Source of the DNA: CAVRZJ01 sp964594125
GTDB taxonomy: Bacteria; Acidobacteriota; Thermoanaerobaculia; Thermoanaerobaculales; Thermoanaerobaculaceae
Assembly: GCA_964594125.1 (NCBI GenBank)
Contig: CAZQLL010000021.1
Span: 1-64,000, forward strand
Direction of reading: 5' to 3'
Length of the DNA stretch: 64,000 bases
Part shown: positions 7,913-16,256 of the stretch, piece by piece
Position numbering within the stretch: position 1 is the stretch's first letter
How the letters are laid out: every line of letters begins with the position of its first letter
Program-made: the position numbers and the translations under genes
Notes under the pieces: generated by a model
The model's database searches: none
Seen by the model: only the letters and a program-made list of their open reading frames with translations
Told to the model about the DNA's origin: nothing

Positions 7913-8523
7913 CCGTGGCGCTGCCGAAGAGCCGGCTGCTCGACCGGGTCGTCGAGCTGGCCGACGCCCGCGGGCTCGCCATCGGCGCCGCGGTGCGCGC
8001 CGCCGGGCGTGCGCTCGTCGTCGAGGCGGACGGCCTCCGCCTGCTGCTGCTCAAGGACGCCGATGTGCCGGTGTACGTCGAGCAGGGAATCGCCGCATGC
8101 GGCATCGCCGGCCTCGACCAGGTGCTCGAGCGCGACGCCGACGTCCTGCGGCTCGTGCGCCTGCCGATCGGGCACTGCCGCCTGTGCCTGATCGCGCCGG
8201 ATGCGGGCGTCCGCGGCGACGACGGCGGGGCGCTCGTGATCGCGTCGAAGTACCCGCGGCTGGCGGCGCGGCTGGCCGCGGAGCGCGGGCGGCAGGCGCA
8301 GGTGATCCCGCTGGCCGGCTCGGTCGAGCTGGCGGCGCGGCTCGGTCTCGCGGACTACGTCGTCGACCTGGTGGAAACCGGGCGGACGTTGCGGGAGAAT
8401 GGGCTGCACCCGGTCGAGGAGTGGCTCCCAGTGGCGCCGTACGTGATCGCCAACCGGGCGGCGTTCTTTATGCGGGGCGACGAGATCCGTGCGTTCGCGC
8501 GCACGGTGGGAGGTGAGCGATGA
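7906..8523 (+). CDS. hisG: ATP phosphoribosyltransferase, short form HisG
   Basis: A 205-residue catalytic subunit for the first histidine step, ATP plus PRPP to phosphoribosyl-ATP. It starts MLTVALPKSRLLD and contains the periplasmic-binding-protein-like two-lobe core with PVYVEQGIAACGIAGLDQV and the PRPP-binding region LADYVVDLVETGRTLRENGL. The C-terminal regulatory domain of the long form is missing, so it should depend on HisZ. The ATG at 7906 overlaps the hisZ stop by seven bases, giving translational coupling. Confidence 0.94.
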   Translation: MLTVALPKSRLLDRVVELADARGLAIGAAVRAAGRALVVEADGLRLLLLKDADVPVYVEQGIAACGIAGLDQVLERDADVLRLVRLPIGHCRLCLIAPDAGVRGDDGGALVIASKYPRLAARLAAERGRQAQVIPLAGSVELAARLGLADYVVDLVETGRTLRENGLHPVEEWLPVAPYVIANRAAFFMRGDEIRAFARTVGGER

Positions 8524-9809
8524 AGATCATGCGCAGCACCGACGAGCGGGGTCGGGCGTATCTCGAGCGTGCGGAGGCGCGCTTCGGCGAGGTGTTCTCC
8601 GAGGCGTTCGAGGAGCGGGTGCGGCACGTCGTCTCGGCGGTGCGCCGGCGCGGCGACCGCGCGCTGGCGACGTACGTCAAGCGCTTCGACCTCGCCGGGT
8701 TGAAGGTCGCGGACTTCCGCCTGCAGGGCCACGTCGGCGCCGGCGAGGACGTCGACCAGGCGTTCGTCGCCGCCGTCGAGGTGGCGATCGCGAACATCAC
8801 GAGGTTCCACGAGGCGCAGGCGGTCAAGGGGTACACGCTCGACCACGAGGGGACGGAGATGGGGATTCGCGTCCGCCCGCTCGAGTCGGTCGGCGTCTAC
8901 GTCCCCGGCGGCGCCGCGGTGTACATCTCGTCGCTGCTCATGGCGGTGGTGCCGGCGCGCATCGCCGGCGTGCCGCGCATCGCGGTGGCGACGCCGCCGC
9001 GCGCCTTCCTGTCGTCGCGCGAGCTGCGCTACGTGCTCGACCGCCTCGACCTGCGCGAGGTGTACCTGATGGGCGGCGCGCACGCGGTGGCGGCGCTCGT
9101 GTTCGGCACCGCGTCAGTGGCGCCGGTCGACAAGATCGTCGGCCCGGGCGGCCGCTGGGTGGCGGCGGCCAAGCGGGCGGTGGCGGGCCAGGTGGCGGTG
9201 GACCTCATCGCCGGACCGTCGGAGCTGGTGGTGATCGCCGACGCGCACGCCGAGCCGGAGATCGTCGCCGCCGACATGCTGGCGCAGGCCGAGCACGACC
9301 CCGACGCGCTGGTGGCGCTGGCGACGCCGTCGCGGGCACTCGCCGAGGCGGTGGAGAAGCGCCTCGCCGCCGCAACCAAGCGCCTGCCGAAGGGCGCGGC
9401 GGCGCGCGAGTCGCTGCGCCGCTGGGGCGCCATCCTGCTGACGTCCGACCTCGCCGGCGCCGTCGAGGTGGCCAACCGCATCGCGCCCGAGCACGTCGAG
9501 CTGCTGGTCGACGAGCCGCACCGCTGGGTGGACGGCGTCGAGCGCGCCGGCGCGATCTACCTCGGATCGTGGTCGCCGGCGGTGCTCGGAGACTACGTCG
9601 TCGGCTCGAACCACGTACTCCCGACCGCCGGCGCGGCGCGCTTCGCGTCGCCGCTCGGCGTCTGGGACTTCGTCAACCGCACCGCGGTGGTGCGGGTGGC
9701 GGCGCACCGCTACGCCGCGCTGGCGCGCCCGGCGGCGACGCTCGCCGGGATCGAGGCGCTGCCGTTGCACGCCGCCGCGCTTGCCGCCGGCAGCCGGGGG
9801 AAGATGTGA
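8520..9809 (+). CDS. hisD: Histidinol dehydrogenase
   Basis: This 429-residue enzyme catalyses the last two steps, histidinol to histidine with two NAD reductions. Family features include the NAD-binding region SVGVYVPGG, GPSELVVIAD, zinc-site residues in MLAQAEHDPDA and GDYVVGSNHVLPT, IAPEHVELL, and a C-terminal histidine in LPLHAAAL. The length matches the family. The start overlaps hisG as ATGA (8520-8523), typical of this tightly packed operon. Confidence 0.96.
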   Translation: MKIMRSTDERGRAYLERAEARFGEVFSEAFEERVRHVVSAVRRRGDRALATYVKRFDLAGLKVADFRLQGHVGAGEDVDQAFVAAVEVAIANITRFHEAQAVKGYTLDHEGTEMGIRVRPLESVGVYVPGGAAVYISSLLMAVVPARIAGVPRIAVATPPRAFLSSRELRYVLDRLDLREVYLMGGAHAVAALVFGTASVAPVDKIVGPGGRWVAAAKRAVAGQVAVDLIAGPSELVVIADAHAEPEIVAADMLAQAEHDPDALVALATPSRALAEAVEKRLAAATKRLPKGAAARESLRRWGAILLTSDLAGAVEVANRIAPEHVELLVDEPHRWVDGVERAGAIYLGSWSPAVLGDYVVGSNHVLPTAGAARFASPLGVWDFVNRTAVVRVAAHRYAALARPAATLAGIEALPLHAAALAAGSRGKM

Positions 9810-10852
9810 CGGCGCGCGCGGAGCGGGTCGGCGGCTACGTCCGGGCCGGCGTCGCCGCCGTGATGGAGCGCCTCGACCTCAACGAGGCGCCGCGCGAGGC
9901 CGCCGCGGCGTACCGCGCCCGTGTGCTCGAGCTGCTGGCAGCCGCCGACTGGCGGCGCTACCCGGAGATCGACGCGCGCGCGGCGCGCGCGGCGGCGGCG
10001 GCGCTGTACGGGTGGAGCGCCGACGGGACGCTGGTCGGCAACGGCTCCAACGAGGTGCTCGCCGCCGCGTTCCGCGCGCTGCTGCCGCGCGGCGGCGCGG
10101 TCGCCGCCCTCTCGCCGTCGTTTTCCATGTACCCGGTGCTGGCGGCCCGCCAGGAGGCGCGGCTGCTGGCGATCCGCCTGCGGCCGCCGGGGTTCGCGGC
10201 GGCGGTCGAAGAGGTGCTGGCGCGCGCGGCGGAGGCCTCGCTGGTGGTGCTGTGCTCGCCCAACAACCCGACCGGCGGGGAGCTCGACGCCGCGCTGCTC
10301 GACGCCGTGGCGGCGCTCGGCGCGCCGGTGATCCTGGACGCGGCGTACGCGGAGTTCTCGCGGACCGACACGATCGAGGCGCTGCGCCGGGCGCCGAACC
10401 TGCTGGTGCTGCGCTCCCTCTCGAAGGCTTGGGGGCTCGCCGGGCTGCGCGTCGGCGCGCTGCTCGGCCACCCGCCGCTGATCGAGCGGGTGGCGGCGCA
10501 GGTGCAGCCGTTCGCCACGGGGTGGGTGGTCGAGGCGGCGTACCGCGCCGCCGCCGAGCTGCGCGAGCACGGGCAGACGCTGGTTCGCGAGATCGTCGGC
10601 GAGCGCGGGCGGCTGCTGGCGGCGGTCGCCGGCATTGCCGGCGCCGAGGCGGTGCCGTCGGCGGGGAACTTCTTCCTGCTGCGTCGGCCGGGGCTCACGG
10701 GGACGCAGCTCGTCGCCGCGCTCGCGGCGCACCGGCTGGCCGTGCGCGAGATCCCGGAGCTCGAGGACGACGGGTACGTCCGGGTGACGGTGGGCGCCGC
10801 GGCGCAGAACGACCTGCTGCTGGCGGCGCTCGCGGAGGTGGGGCGTGGATGA
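9806..10852 (+). CDS. hisC: Histidinol-phosphate aminotransferase
   Basis: A 348-residue PLP aminotransferase of fold type I. Visible motifs are DLNEAPREA at the substrate entry, GNGSNEVLAA, the CSPNNPTGG cofactor loop, ILDAAYAEF, the Schiff-base lysine in RSLSKAWGLAG, and the C-terminal arginine region GYVRVTVG. It converts imidazole-acetol phosphate to histidinol phosphate. The start is GTG at 9806, overlapping the hisD stop and preceded by a GGGGGAAG ribosome-binding sequence. No histidinol-phosphate phosphatase is present in this window, so that step must be encoded elsewhere. Confidence 0.94.
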   Translation: MTARAERVGGYVRAGVAAVMERLDLNEAPREAAAAYRARVLELLAAADWRRYPEIDARAARAAAAALYGWSADGTLVGNGSNEVLAAAFRALLPRGGAVAALSPSFSMYPVLAARQEARLLAIRLRPPGFAAAVEEVLARAAEASLVVLCSPNNPTGGELDAALLDAVAALGAPVILDAAYAEFSRTDTIEALRRAPNLLVLRSLSKAWGLAGLRVGALLGHPPLIERVAAQVQPFATGWVVEAAYRAAAELREHGQTLVREIVGERGRLLAAVAGIAGAEAVPSAGNFFLLRRPGLTGTQLVAALAAHRLAVREIPELEDDGYVRVTVGAAAQNDLLLAALAEVGRG

Positions 10853-11441
10853 GCGGCGCGCGGCGGTGGAGCGGCGGACCGGCGAGACCGCGGTCCGCGT
10901 CGCGGTCGACCTCGACGGCTGCGGGTGCAGCGCGGCGACCGGCGTCGGCTTCCTCGACCACATGCTCGACGCGCTCTCGCGCCACGCCCGCCTCGGCCTC
11001 GAGGTGTCGGCCGCCGGCGACCTCCACGTCGACGCGCACCACACCGTCGAGGACGTCGGCCTGGCGCTCGGCGATGCGCTCGACCGGGCGCTCGGCGACC
11101 GCGCCGGCATCGCGCGCTTCGGGTACGCCTTCGCGCCGCTCGACGAGGCGCTGGCGCGCGCCGTCGTCGACGTCTCGGGACGCCCGTTCGCGCGCGTCGA
11201 GCTGCCGCGCGAGCTCGCCCTCGCGTTCGTCACGCCGCAGTTCCCGCTGACGCTGGTCGCCGAGTTCTGGCGCGCCCTGGCGAGCCGCGGCCGGCTCACG
11301 CTGCACCTCGACCTCGAGCGCGCCGTCGACCCGCACCACGCCGCCGAGGCGTGCTTCAAGGCCGCGGCGCTGGCGCTCGGCGCCGCGCTGCGCCGCGACG
11401 GCGACGCCGTCCCGTCCACGAAGGGGACGCTGACGGCATGA
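10845..11441 (+). CDS. hisB: Imidazoleglycerol-phosphate dehydratase
   Basis: A 198-residue single-domain HisB. Diagnostic metal-binding motifs are FLDHML, DAHHTVED, DEALARAVVDVSGR, DPHHAAEACFKA and the C-terminal STKGTL. It dehydrates imidazole-glycerol phosphate to imidazole-acetol phosphate. No phosphatase domain is fused, unlike enterobacterial HisB. The start overlaps hisC by eight bases. Confidence 0.96.
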   Translation: MDERRAAVERRTGETAVRVAVDLDGCGCSAATGVGFLDHMLDALSRHARLGLEVSAAGDLHVDAHHTVEDVGLALGDALDRALGDRAGIARFGYAFAPLDEALARAVVDVSGRPFARVELPRELALAFVTPQFPLTLVAEFWRALASRGRLTLHLDLERAVDPHHAAEACFKAAALALGAALRRDGDAVPSTKGTLTA

Positions 11442-12046
11442 CGGCCGTGGTGGTCGACTCGGGTGTGGGGAACATCCCCAACGCGATGCGCGGGCTGGCG
11501 CGGGCCGGGGCCGAGCCGGTGCTGTCCGCCGACGCGGAGGCGGTGCGGGCCGCGCGCTGCATCGTGCTGCCCGGCGTCGGCTCGTTCCCGGCGGCGATGG
11601 CGCGCCTGCGCGAGCGCGGCCTCGACGCGGCGCTGAACGACGCGGCGACCGCCGGCGCGGCGATCCTCGGCATCTGCCTCGGCCACCAGCTCCTGTTCGA
11701 CGCCTCCGAGGAGTTCGGCGAGACCGCCGGGCTCGGGCTCGTCCCGGGCCGGGTCGAGCCGCTCCCCGCCGGCGCCCGCGTCCCGCACATGGGGTGGAGC
11801 CGGATCGCGGCGCGCCGCCCCGACCCGCTGCTCGCGGGGATCGAGGCCGGCGCCTGGATGTTCTTCGTCCACTCGTTCGCCGCCGCGCCGGCGGAGGACG
11901 ACCTCCTCGCCACGGTTCCGTTCGGCTCAGCCGAGGTATGCGCGGCCGTCCGCCGCGGCCGCGTCTGCGGCGTCCAGTTCCACCCCGAGAAGAGCGGCGC
12001 CGCCGGCGCCCGGCTGCTCGCGAACTTCCTGGAGCTGGCGCGATGA
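11438..12046 (+). CDS. hisH: Imidazole glycerol phosphate synthase, glutaminase subunit
   Basis: A 202-residue class I glutamine amidotransferase. It starts MTAVVVDSGVGNI and has the nucleophile cysteine in LGICLGHQLLF, the PHMGWS segment and the catalytic His/Glu in GVQFHPEKSG. It supplies ammonia to HisF. The start overlaps hisB as ATGA. It is followed by the first sizeable gap in the operon, 136 bases rich in heptamer repeats. Confidence 0.95.
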   Translation: MTAVVVDSGVGNIPNAMRGLARAGAEPVLSADAEAVRAARCIVLPGVGSFPAAMARLRERGLDAALNDAATAGAAILGICLGHQLLFDASEEFGETAGLGLVPGRVEPLPAGARVPHMGWSRIAARRPDPLLAGIEAGAWMFFVHSFAAAPAEDDLLATVPFGSAEVCAAVRRGRVCGVQFHPEKSGAAGARLLANFLELAR

Positions 12047-12084
12047 GGCCGGCTCGGCTTCGCCGCGGCGGCGTGGATCGAGGC

Positions 12085-12170
12085 TCGTGGTTCGTGAATC
12101 GACAGTCCGGCCGCTCCTCGCTTCCCGGCTCGGTTCCCGAACCACGAAGCGCGAGCCGCGAACCACGGGC
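12085..12170 (+). repeat. Heptamer repeats and hairpin between hisH and hisA
   Basis: Five 7-base units run from 12136 to 12170 (CCCGAAC CACGAAG CGCGAGC CGCGAAC CACGGGC). An inverted copy, TCGTGGTTCG at 12085-12094, is complementary to CGAACCACGA at 12138-12147, so the transcript can fold a 10-base-pair stem with a 43-base loop. No T-run follows, so it does not look like a terminator. It could be an mRNA-processing or stability element, or simply a repeat insertion. Confidence 0.65.
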
Positions 12171-12182
12171 AGGGAGGGTGGC

Positions 12183-13085
12183 ATGAGCTTCACGATCTAC
12201 GCCGCCATCGATCTGGCCGGCGGCAGGGCCGTGCGGTTGTGGCAGGGCGACCGCGCGCGCTCGCGCGTCGTCGCGAACGACCCGGTCGAGCTGGCGCGGC
12301 GCCTGGTCGCCGGCGGCGCGCGCTTCCTGCACGTCGTCGACCTCGACGCTGCGTTCGCCGACGGCGAGAACCGCGCCGCGATCTCTCGCATCGTGGCGGC
12401 GGCCGGCGTTCCCGTGCAGGTCGGCGGCGGCGTCCGCAACCGCGCGGCGTTCGACGCGCTCGTCGCGGTCGGCGCGGCGCGGGTCGTGCTCGGCACGCTG
12501 GTGGTCGACCAGCCGGACGTGCTCGCGGCGCTGCTCGCGGCCGACCCCGAGCGCGTGGTCGTCGCCGCCGACGTGCGCGGGCGGCGCGTGGTCGCCGACG
12601 GCTGGCGCCGCGACGGCGGCGACGACCTCGCCGGGATGGGGGTGCGCATGCGCGCCGTCGGCGCTCGCCACCTGCTGGTCACGGCGGTGGAGCGCGACGG
12701 CACCGGCAGCGGCCCCGACCACGCCGTGCTGCGGCAGGCGCTGGCGGCGTTCGGCCCCGGCGTCATCGCCTCGGGCGGGATCGGCTCGGTCGAGGACGTG
12801 GCGAGGCTGGCGCCGCTGGCCGCGCAGGGGCTCGCGGGAGTCGTCGTCGGCTCGCTGCTCGTCGACGGCCGCGCCACGGCGGACGAGCTGCTGCGGGCAG
12901 CCTCGGGGTTCGAGGGCGGTGCAGTGCGCGCAGACGACGCCGGCGCGGCGGACATCGGGGGTCAGGGGTCAGGGAGCAGCGATCCGGGATGCGCGCACGG
13001 GGAGGCCTCTGCCGCGGCGGAGCGCGACGAGGCCGATCGGGCCACGGGCCGCGGGCCACGGGCCACGCCTTCCGAGGACGCCTGA
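12183..13085 (+). CDS. hisA: ProFAR isomerase HisA with repeat-derived C-terminal tail
   Basis: HisA isomerises N'-5'-ProFAR to PRFAR on a TIM barrel. The N-terminal AAIDLAGGRAVRLWQGD has the catalytic Asp, followed by QVGGGVRN, VVAADVRGRRVVADGW, ERDGTGSGPD and ASGGIGSVED. The start is fixed by GGGAGG eight bases upstream of ATG 12183. At 300 residues it is about 50 longer than usual. The extra tail (from about residue 248) is low in complexity and contains heptamer repeats at 12958-12978 and 13039-13066. The stop shares one base with hisF. Confidence 0.93.
   Translation: MSFTIYAAIDLAGGRAVRLWQGDRARSRVVANDPVELARRLVAGGARFLHVVDLDAAFADGENRAAISRIVAAAGVPVQVGGGVRNRAAFDALVAVGAARVVLGTLVVDQPDVLAALLAADPERVVVAADVRGRRVVADGWRRDGGDDLAGMGVRMRAVGARHLLVTAVERDGTGSGPDHAVLRQALAAFGPGVIASGGIGSVEDVARLAPLAAQGLAGVVVGSLLVDGRATADELLRAASGFEGGAVRADDAGAADIGGQGSGSSDPGCAHGEASAAAERDEADRATGRGPRATPSEDA
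12958..13066 (+). repeat. Heptamer repeats inside the HisA C-terminal tail
   Basis: Two clusters of 7-base units lie within the coding sequence of hisA: GGGGTCA GGGGTCA GGGAGCA (12958-12978), and GGGCCAC GGGCCGC GGGCCAC GGGCCAC (13039-13066). They encode part of the extra tail that ordinary HisA proteins lack. Because 7 is not a multiple of 3, each unit is read in a different phase. Confidence 0.8.
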
Positions 13086-13855
13086 TGCCCGCCTTCCGCA
13101 TCATCCCCTGCCTCGACGTCCGCGCCGGCCGCGTGGTCAAGGGGGTGAACTTTCTCAACCTGCGCGACATGGGCGACCCCGCCGAGCTGGCGCGGCGCTA
13201 CCGCGACGAGGGCGCCGACGAGCTGGTGTTCCTCGACGTCACCGCCACCGTCGAGGCGCGCGACGCGCTGCGCCACGTGGTCGCCGCGGTCGCCGAGGCG
13301 CTCGACATCCCGTTTACCGTCGGCGGCGGCGTGCGCTCGGAGGAGGACGCCGCGGCGCTGCTGCTCGCCGGCGCCGACAAGGTGTCGGTCAACTCCGCCG
13401 CCGTCGCCGACCCGGATCTGATCACGCGCCTCGCCCGCCGCTTCGGCAGCCAGTGTGTGGTGCTCGCGATCGACGCTCGACGGCAGGGCGCCCGGCCCGC
13501 TTCCTGGGAGGTGGTCACCCACGGCGGCCGCCGTCCGACCGGGCGCGACGCGGTCGCCTGGGCGCGCGAGGGCGCCGAGCGCGGCGCCGGCGAGGTCCTG
13601 CTCACTTCGATGGACCGCGACGGCACCGGGCTCGGCTTCGACCTCGAGCTGTTGGCGGCGGTGCGCGCGGCGATGGACCTGCCGCTGGTGGCCTCGGGCG
13701 GCGGCGAGCGGGCCGAGCACTTCGCCGCCGCGGCGCGCGCCGGCGCCGACGCAGGTCTCGCTGCGACGATCTTCCACGAGGCGCGCGTCGCCATCGCCGA
13801 CCTCAAGCGCGACCTCGCCGCCGCCGGCATCCCCGTCCGCCGGGAGATCTCATGA
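13085..13855 (+). CDS. hisF: Imidazole glycerol phosphate synthase, cyclase subunit
   Basis: A 256-residue TIM barrel that closes the imidazole ring, releasing AICAR. Key residues are the Asp in IPCLDVRAGRVVKG (residue about 11) and the Asp in VLAIDARRQG, with FTVGGGVRSEED, LLTSMDRDGTGLGFD and ASGGGERAEHF as phosphate-binding loops. The start at 13085 overlaps the hisA TGA by one base. Partner HisH is encoded two genes upstream. Confidence 0.96.
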   Translation: MPAFRIIPCLDVRAGRVVKGVNFLNLRDMGDPAELARRYRDEGADELVFLDVTATVEARDALRHVVAAVAEALDIPFTVGGGVRSEEDAAALLLAGADKVSVNSAAVADPDLITRLARRFGSQCVVLAIDARRQGARPASWEVVTHGGRRPTGRDAVAWAREGAERGAGEVLLTSMDRDGTGLGFDLELLAAVRAAMDLPLVASGGGERAEHFAAAARAGADAGLAATIFHEARVAIADLKRDLAAAGIPVRREIS

Positions 13856-14775
13856 CCACGTCGCGCAGCGGCCGTCCATCCGCCGCCGGCCTGACGGAGC
13901 GCGTGGCCTCACGCGCCGCACCGACATCGCCCGCCGGTCGCGACGGGCGTCGAGCCGGGGTTGGGCCTTCTCGAACCACGAACCGCGGGCCACGAAGCAC
14001 GTTCCCTCTCGAGCTCCGCTGGGACGCCGCCGGCCTCGTCGCCGCGGTCGTCCAGGACGACGCCAGCAGCGCCGTCCTCATGCTCGGCTGGATGGACCGC
14101 GAGGCGCTCGCCGCCACGCTGGCCACCGGCGACGTGCACTTCCACTCGCGCTCGCGCGGCGTGCTGTGGCGCAAGGGCGAGACCTCGGGCAATGTGCTGC
14201 GCCTCGTCTCGCTCGCCGCCGACTGCGACGGCGACGCGCTGCTGGTGCGCGCGCGCCCTGCCGGCCCGACGTGCCACACGGGCGAGGCGAGTTGCTTCCA
14301 CCGGGGCATGCACGAGACGGGTGACCCTGGGCAGAGCACCGACGAAGCCCGGGAGGGCCGGCGCCGTCGCCGGCCCGGTCGCCGCGCGGGCGAGGGCGCC
14401 CGCGCTCCCGAGATTCGCGAGGGTGCGAGCGCTCCCGGAGGACGCGGAGGCGGCGACGCGTCCGTGCCTCAGGCCGCGCGCGCCGGGGAAGCGCTCGACC
14501 TGGCGCCGCTGTTCGCGGTGCTGAGGGACCGCGCGGCGCGCCGGCCGGACGGGTCGTACACCGTGAAGCTGCTGGAGAACGAGGACAAGGCGCTGAAGAA
14601 GTTGATCGAGGAGGCGGGGGAGGTGGCGTTGGCGGTGAAGAACCGGGATCGCGCGAACCTCGTCTGGGAGGTCGCCGACGTGCTCTACCACCTGGCGGTG
14701 ATCATGACGGCGCAGGGGGTCGCCCCCGCCGAGATCAACGCGGAGCTCGAGCGCCGCGCGGGAGCGCCGCGATGA
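13852..14775 (+). CDS. hisIE: Bifunctional PR-AMP cyclohydrolase / PR-ATP pyrophosphatase with insertions
   Basis: A 307-residue fusion. The cyclohydrolase domain (about 51-152) shows MLGWMDREAL, FHSRSRGVLWRKGETSGN and zinc/magnesium residues DCDGD (124-128), C141 and C148. The HisE domain (about 215-300) shows YTVKLLENEDKALKKLIEE. Two parts are abnormal: a 50-residue N-terminal extension containing heptamer repeats (13971-13998), and a 60-residue Arg/Gly-rich linker (152-214) made of palindromic GC-rich sequence. Usual HisIE is about 200-220 residues. The ATG (13852) overlaps hisF; a later start inside the extension cannot be excluded. Confidence 0.92.
   Translation: MTTSRSGRPSAAGLTERVASRAAPTSPAGRDGRRAGVGPSRTTNRGPRSTFPLELRWDAAGLVAAVVQDDASSAVLMLGWMDREALAATLATGDVHFHSRSRGVLWRKGETSGNVLRLVSLAADCDGDALLVRARPAGPTCHTGEASCFHRGMHETGDPGQSTDEAREGRRRRRPGRRAGEGARAPEIREGASAPGGRGGGDASVPQAARAGEALDLAPLFAVLRDRAARRPDGSYTVKLLENEDKALKKLIEEAGEVALAVKNRDRANLVWEVADVLYHLAVIMTAQGVAPAEINAELERRAGAPR
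13971..13998 (+). repeat. Heptamer repeats in the HisIE N-terminal extension
   Basis: Units TCGAACC ACGAACC GCGGGCC ACGAAGC are read as part of the extra N-terminus of HisIE. The same order of units (TCGAACC ACGATCC ... ACGGGCC) recurs at 17000-17027 before trpD, so the two loci share a source. Confidence 0.8.
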
Positions 14776-16256
14776 TCACCCGTCCGAGCCGCGAGGAGTT
14801 CGTCCGCCTCGCCGCTGTCCACGCGGCGGTGCCGGTGGTGCGCGAGCTCACCGCCGACACCGTGACCCCGACCGGCATGCTGCTGCGGCTGACGCGCGCC
14901 GGCCGTCACGCCTTCCTGCTCGAAAGCGTCGAGGGCGGCGAGCGCGTCGCCCGCTGGTCGTTCGCCGGCAACAACCCCGCGCGCGTCGTCACGGTGCGCA
15001 GCGGCGTCGCGGCGGTCGACGGAGAGCTCGTCAACTCCCCGCCCGTCGAGGCGCTGCGCGCCCACCTGGTCGGCCGCGACCGCGCGCCGCTGCCCGAGCT
15101 GCCGCCGTTCTGCGGCGGCGCCGTGGGGTGGCTGGGGTACGACACCGTCCGCCTGCTCGAGCGCCTGCCGACCCGACTGCCCGATCCGCTCGGGCTGCCC
15201 GAGGCGTGGTTCGGCGTCTACCCGGCGATCGCCGCGCTCGACCGGGTGCGCCAGCGGCTCCTGCTGGTCGCGACCGCCGCGCCCGCCGGGGGCGACCCCA
15301 GCGCGGCCTACGACGAGGCGCGCGAGCGGCTGGCGGCGCTGGAGGCGATGCTGGCGCCGCCGCTCGACGAGGCGCGGCCGGCGGCGCTGCCGCTCGCGCG
15401 CGGGGTGCCGCAGCCCGACGAGTCGTGGGAGGCGGCGCCCGGCGACGAGCGCTTCCTGGAGGCGGTGCGCCTGGCGCGCGAGGAGATCCGCGCCGGCGAG
15501 GCTTTCCAGGTCGTGCTCTCCAGACGCTGGTCGCGCCAGCTTGCGGCGTCGCCGCTGACGCTCTACCGCGCGCTTCGCCTGACCAACCCGTCGCCGTACA
15601 TGTTCTACATCGACGGCGGCGAGGCGCAGGTGCTCGGCGCGTCGCCGGAGACGCTGGCAAGGGTGCGCGGCCGCGAGGCGGCGACGTGCCCGATCGCCGG
15701 CACCCGGCGGCGCGGGCGGACACCCGAGGAGGACGCGGCGCTCGCCGACGAGCTGGCCGCCGACGAGAAGGAGCGCGCGGAGCACCTGATGCTGGTCGAC
15801 CTCGGGCGCAACGACATCGGCCGCATCGCCGCACCCGGCACGGTCAAGGTCGCGCGCTTCATGGACGTCGAGCGCTACTCGCACGTGATGCACATGACCA
15901 GCGAGGTGCAGGGCCGCGTCGAGCCCGGGCGGGACGCGCTCGACGTGCTGCTCGCCTGCTTCCCGGCGGGCACGCTGACCGGCGCGCCGAAGGTGCGGGC
16001 GATGCAGCTCATCGAGCAGCTCGAGGTGGTGCGGCGCGGCGTCTACGGCGGCGCCGTCGGCTACTTCGACTCGGGCGGCGACATGGACGCCTGCATCGCC
16101 ATCCGCTCGGCGGTGGTGTCGCGCGGCGCCGTGCACGTGCAGGCGGGCGCCGGGGTGGTGTTCGACTCGGTCGCCGAGCACGAGCTCGCGGAGTGCGCCG
16201 CCAAAGCGCGCGCGGTGTGCCTGGCGGCCGAGCTGGCCGAGGACATGCGCCCATGA
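14772..16256 (+). CDS. trpE: Anthranilate synthase component I
   Basis: A 494-residue chorismate-utilising enzyme making anthranilate with TrpG. The N-terminal FLLESVEGGERVARWSF holds the LLES motif tied to tryptophan feedback inhibition. The catalytic domain shows ERFLEAVRLAREEIRAGE, NPSPYMFYIDGG, CPIAGTRRRGRTPEED, EHLMLVDLGRNDIGR and FPAGTLTGAPKVRAM. The start overlaps hisIE as ATGA (14772-14775), so the tryptophan block follows histidine with no intervening promoter or attenuator. Confidence 0.96.
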   Translation: MITRPSREEFVRLAAVHAAVPVVRELTADTVTPTGMLLRLTRAGRHAFLLESVEGGERVARWSFAGNNPARVVTVRSGVAAVDGELVNSPPVEALRAHLVGRDRAPLPELPPFCGGAVGWLGYDTVRLLERLPTRLPDPLGLPEAWFGVYPAIAALDRVRQRLLLVATAAPAGGDPSAAYDEARERLAALEAMLAPPLDEARPAALPLARGVPQPDESWEAAPGDERFLEAVRLAREEIRAGEAFQVVLSRRWSRQLAASPLTLYRALRLTNPSPYMFYIDGGEAQVLGASPETLARVRGREAATCPIAGTRRRGRTPEEDAALADELAADEKERAEHLMLVDLGRNDIGRIAAPGTVKVARFMDVERYSHVMHMTSEVQGRVEPGRDALDVLLACFPAGTLTGAPKVRAMQLIEQLEVVRRGVYGGAVGYFDSGGDMDACIAIRSAVVSRGAVHVQAGAGVVFDSVAEHELAECAAKARAVCLAAELAEDMRP

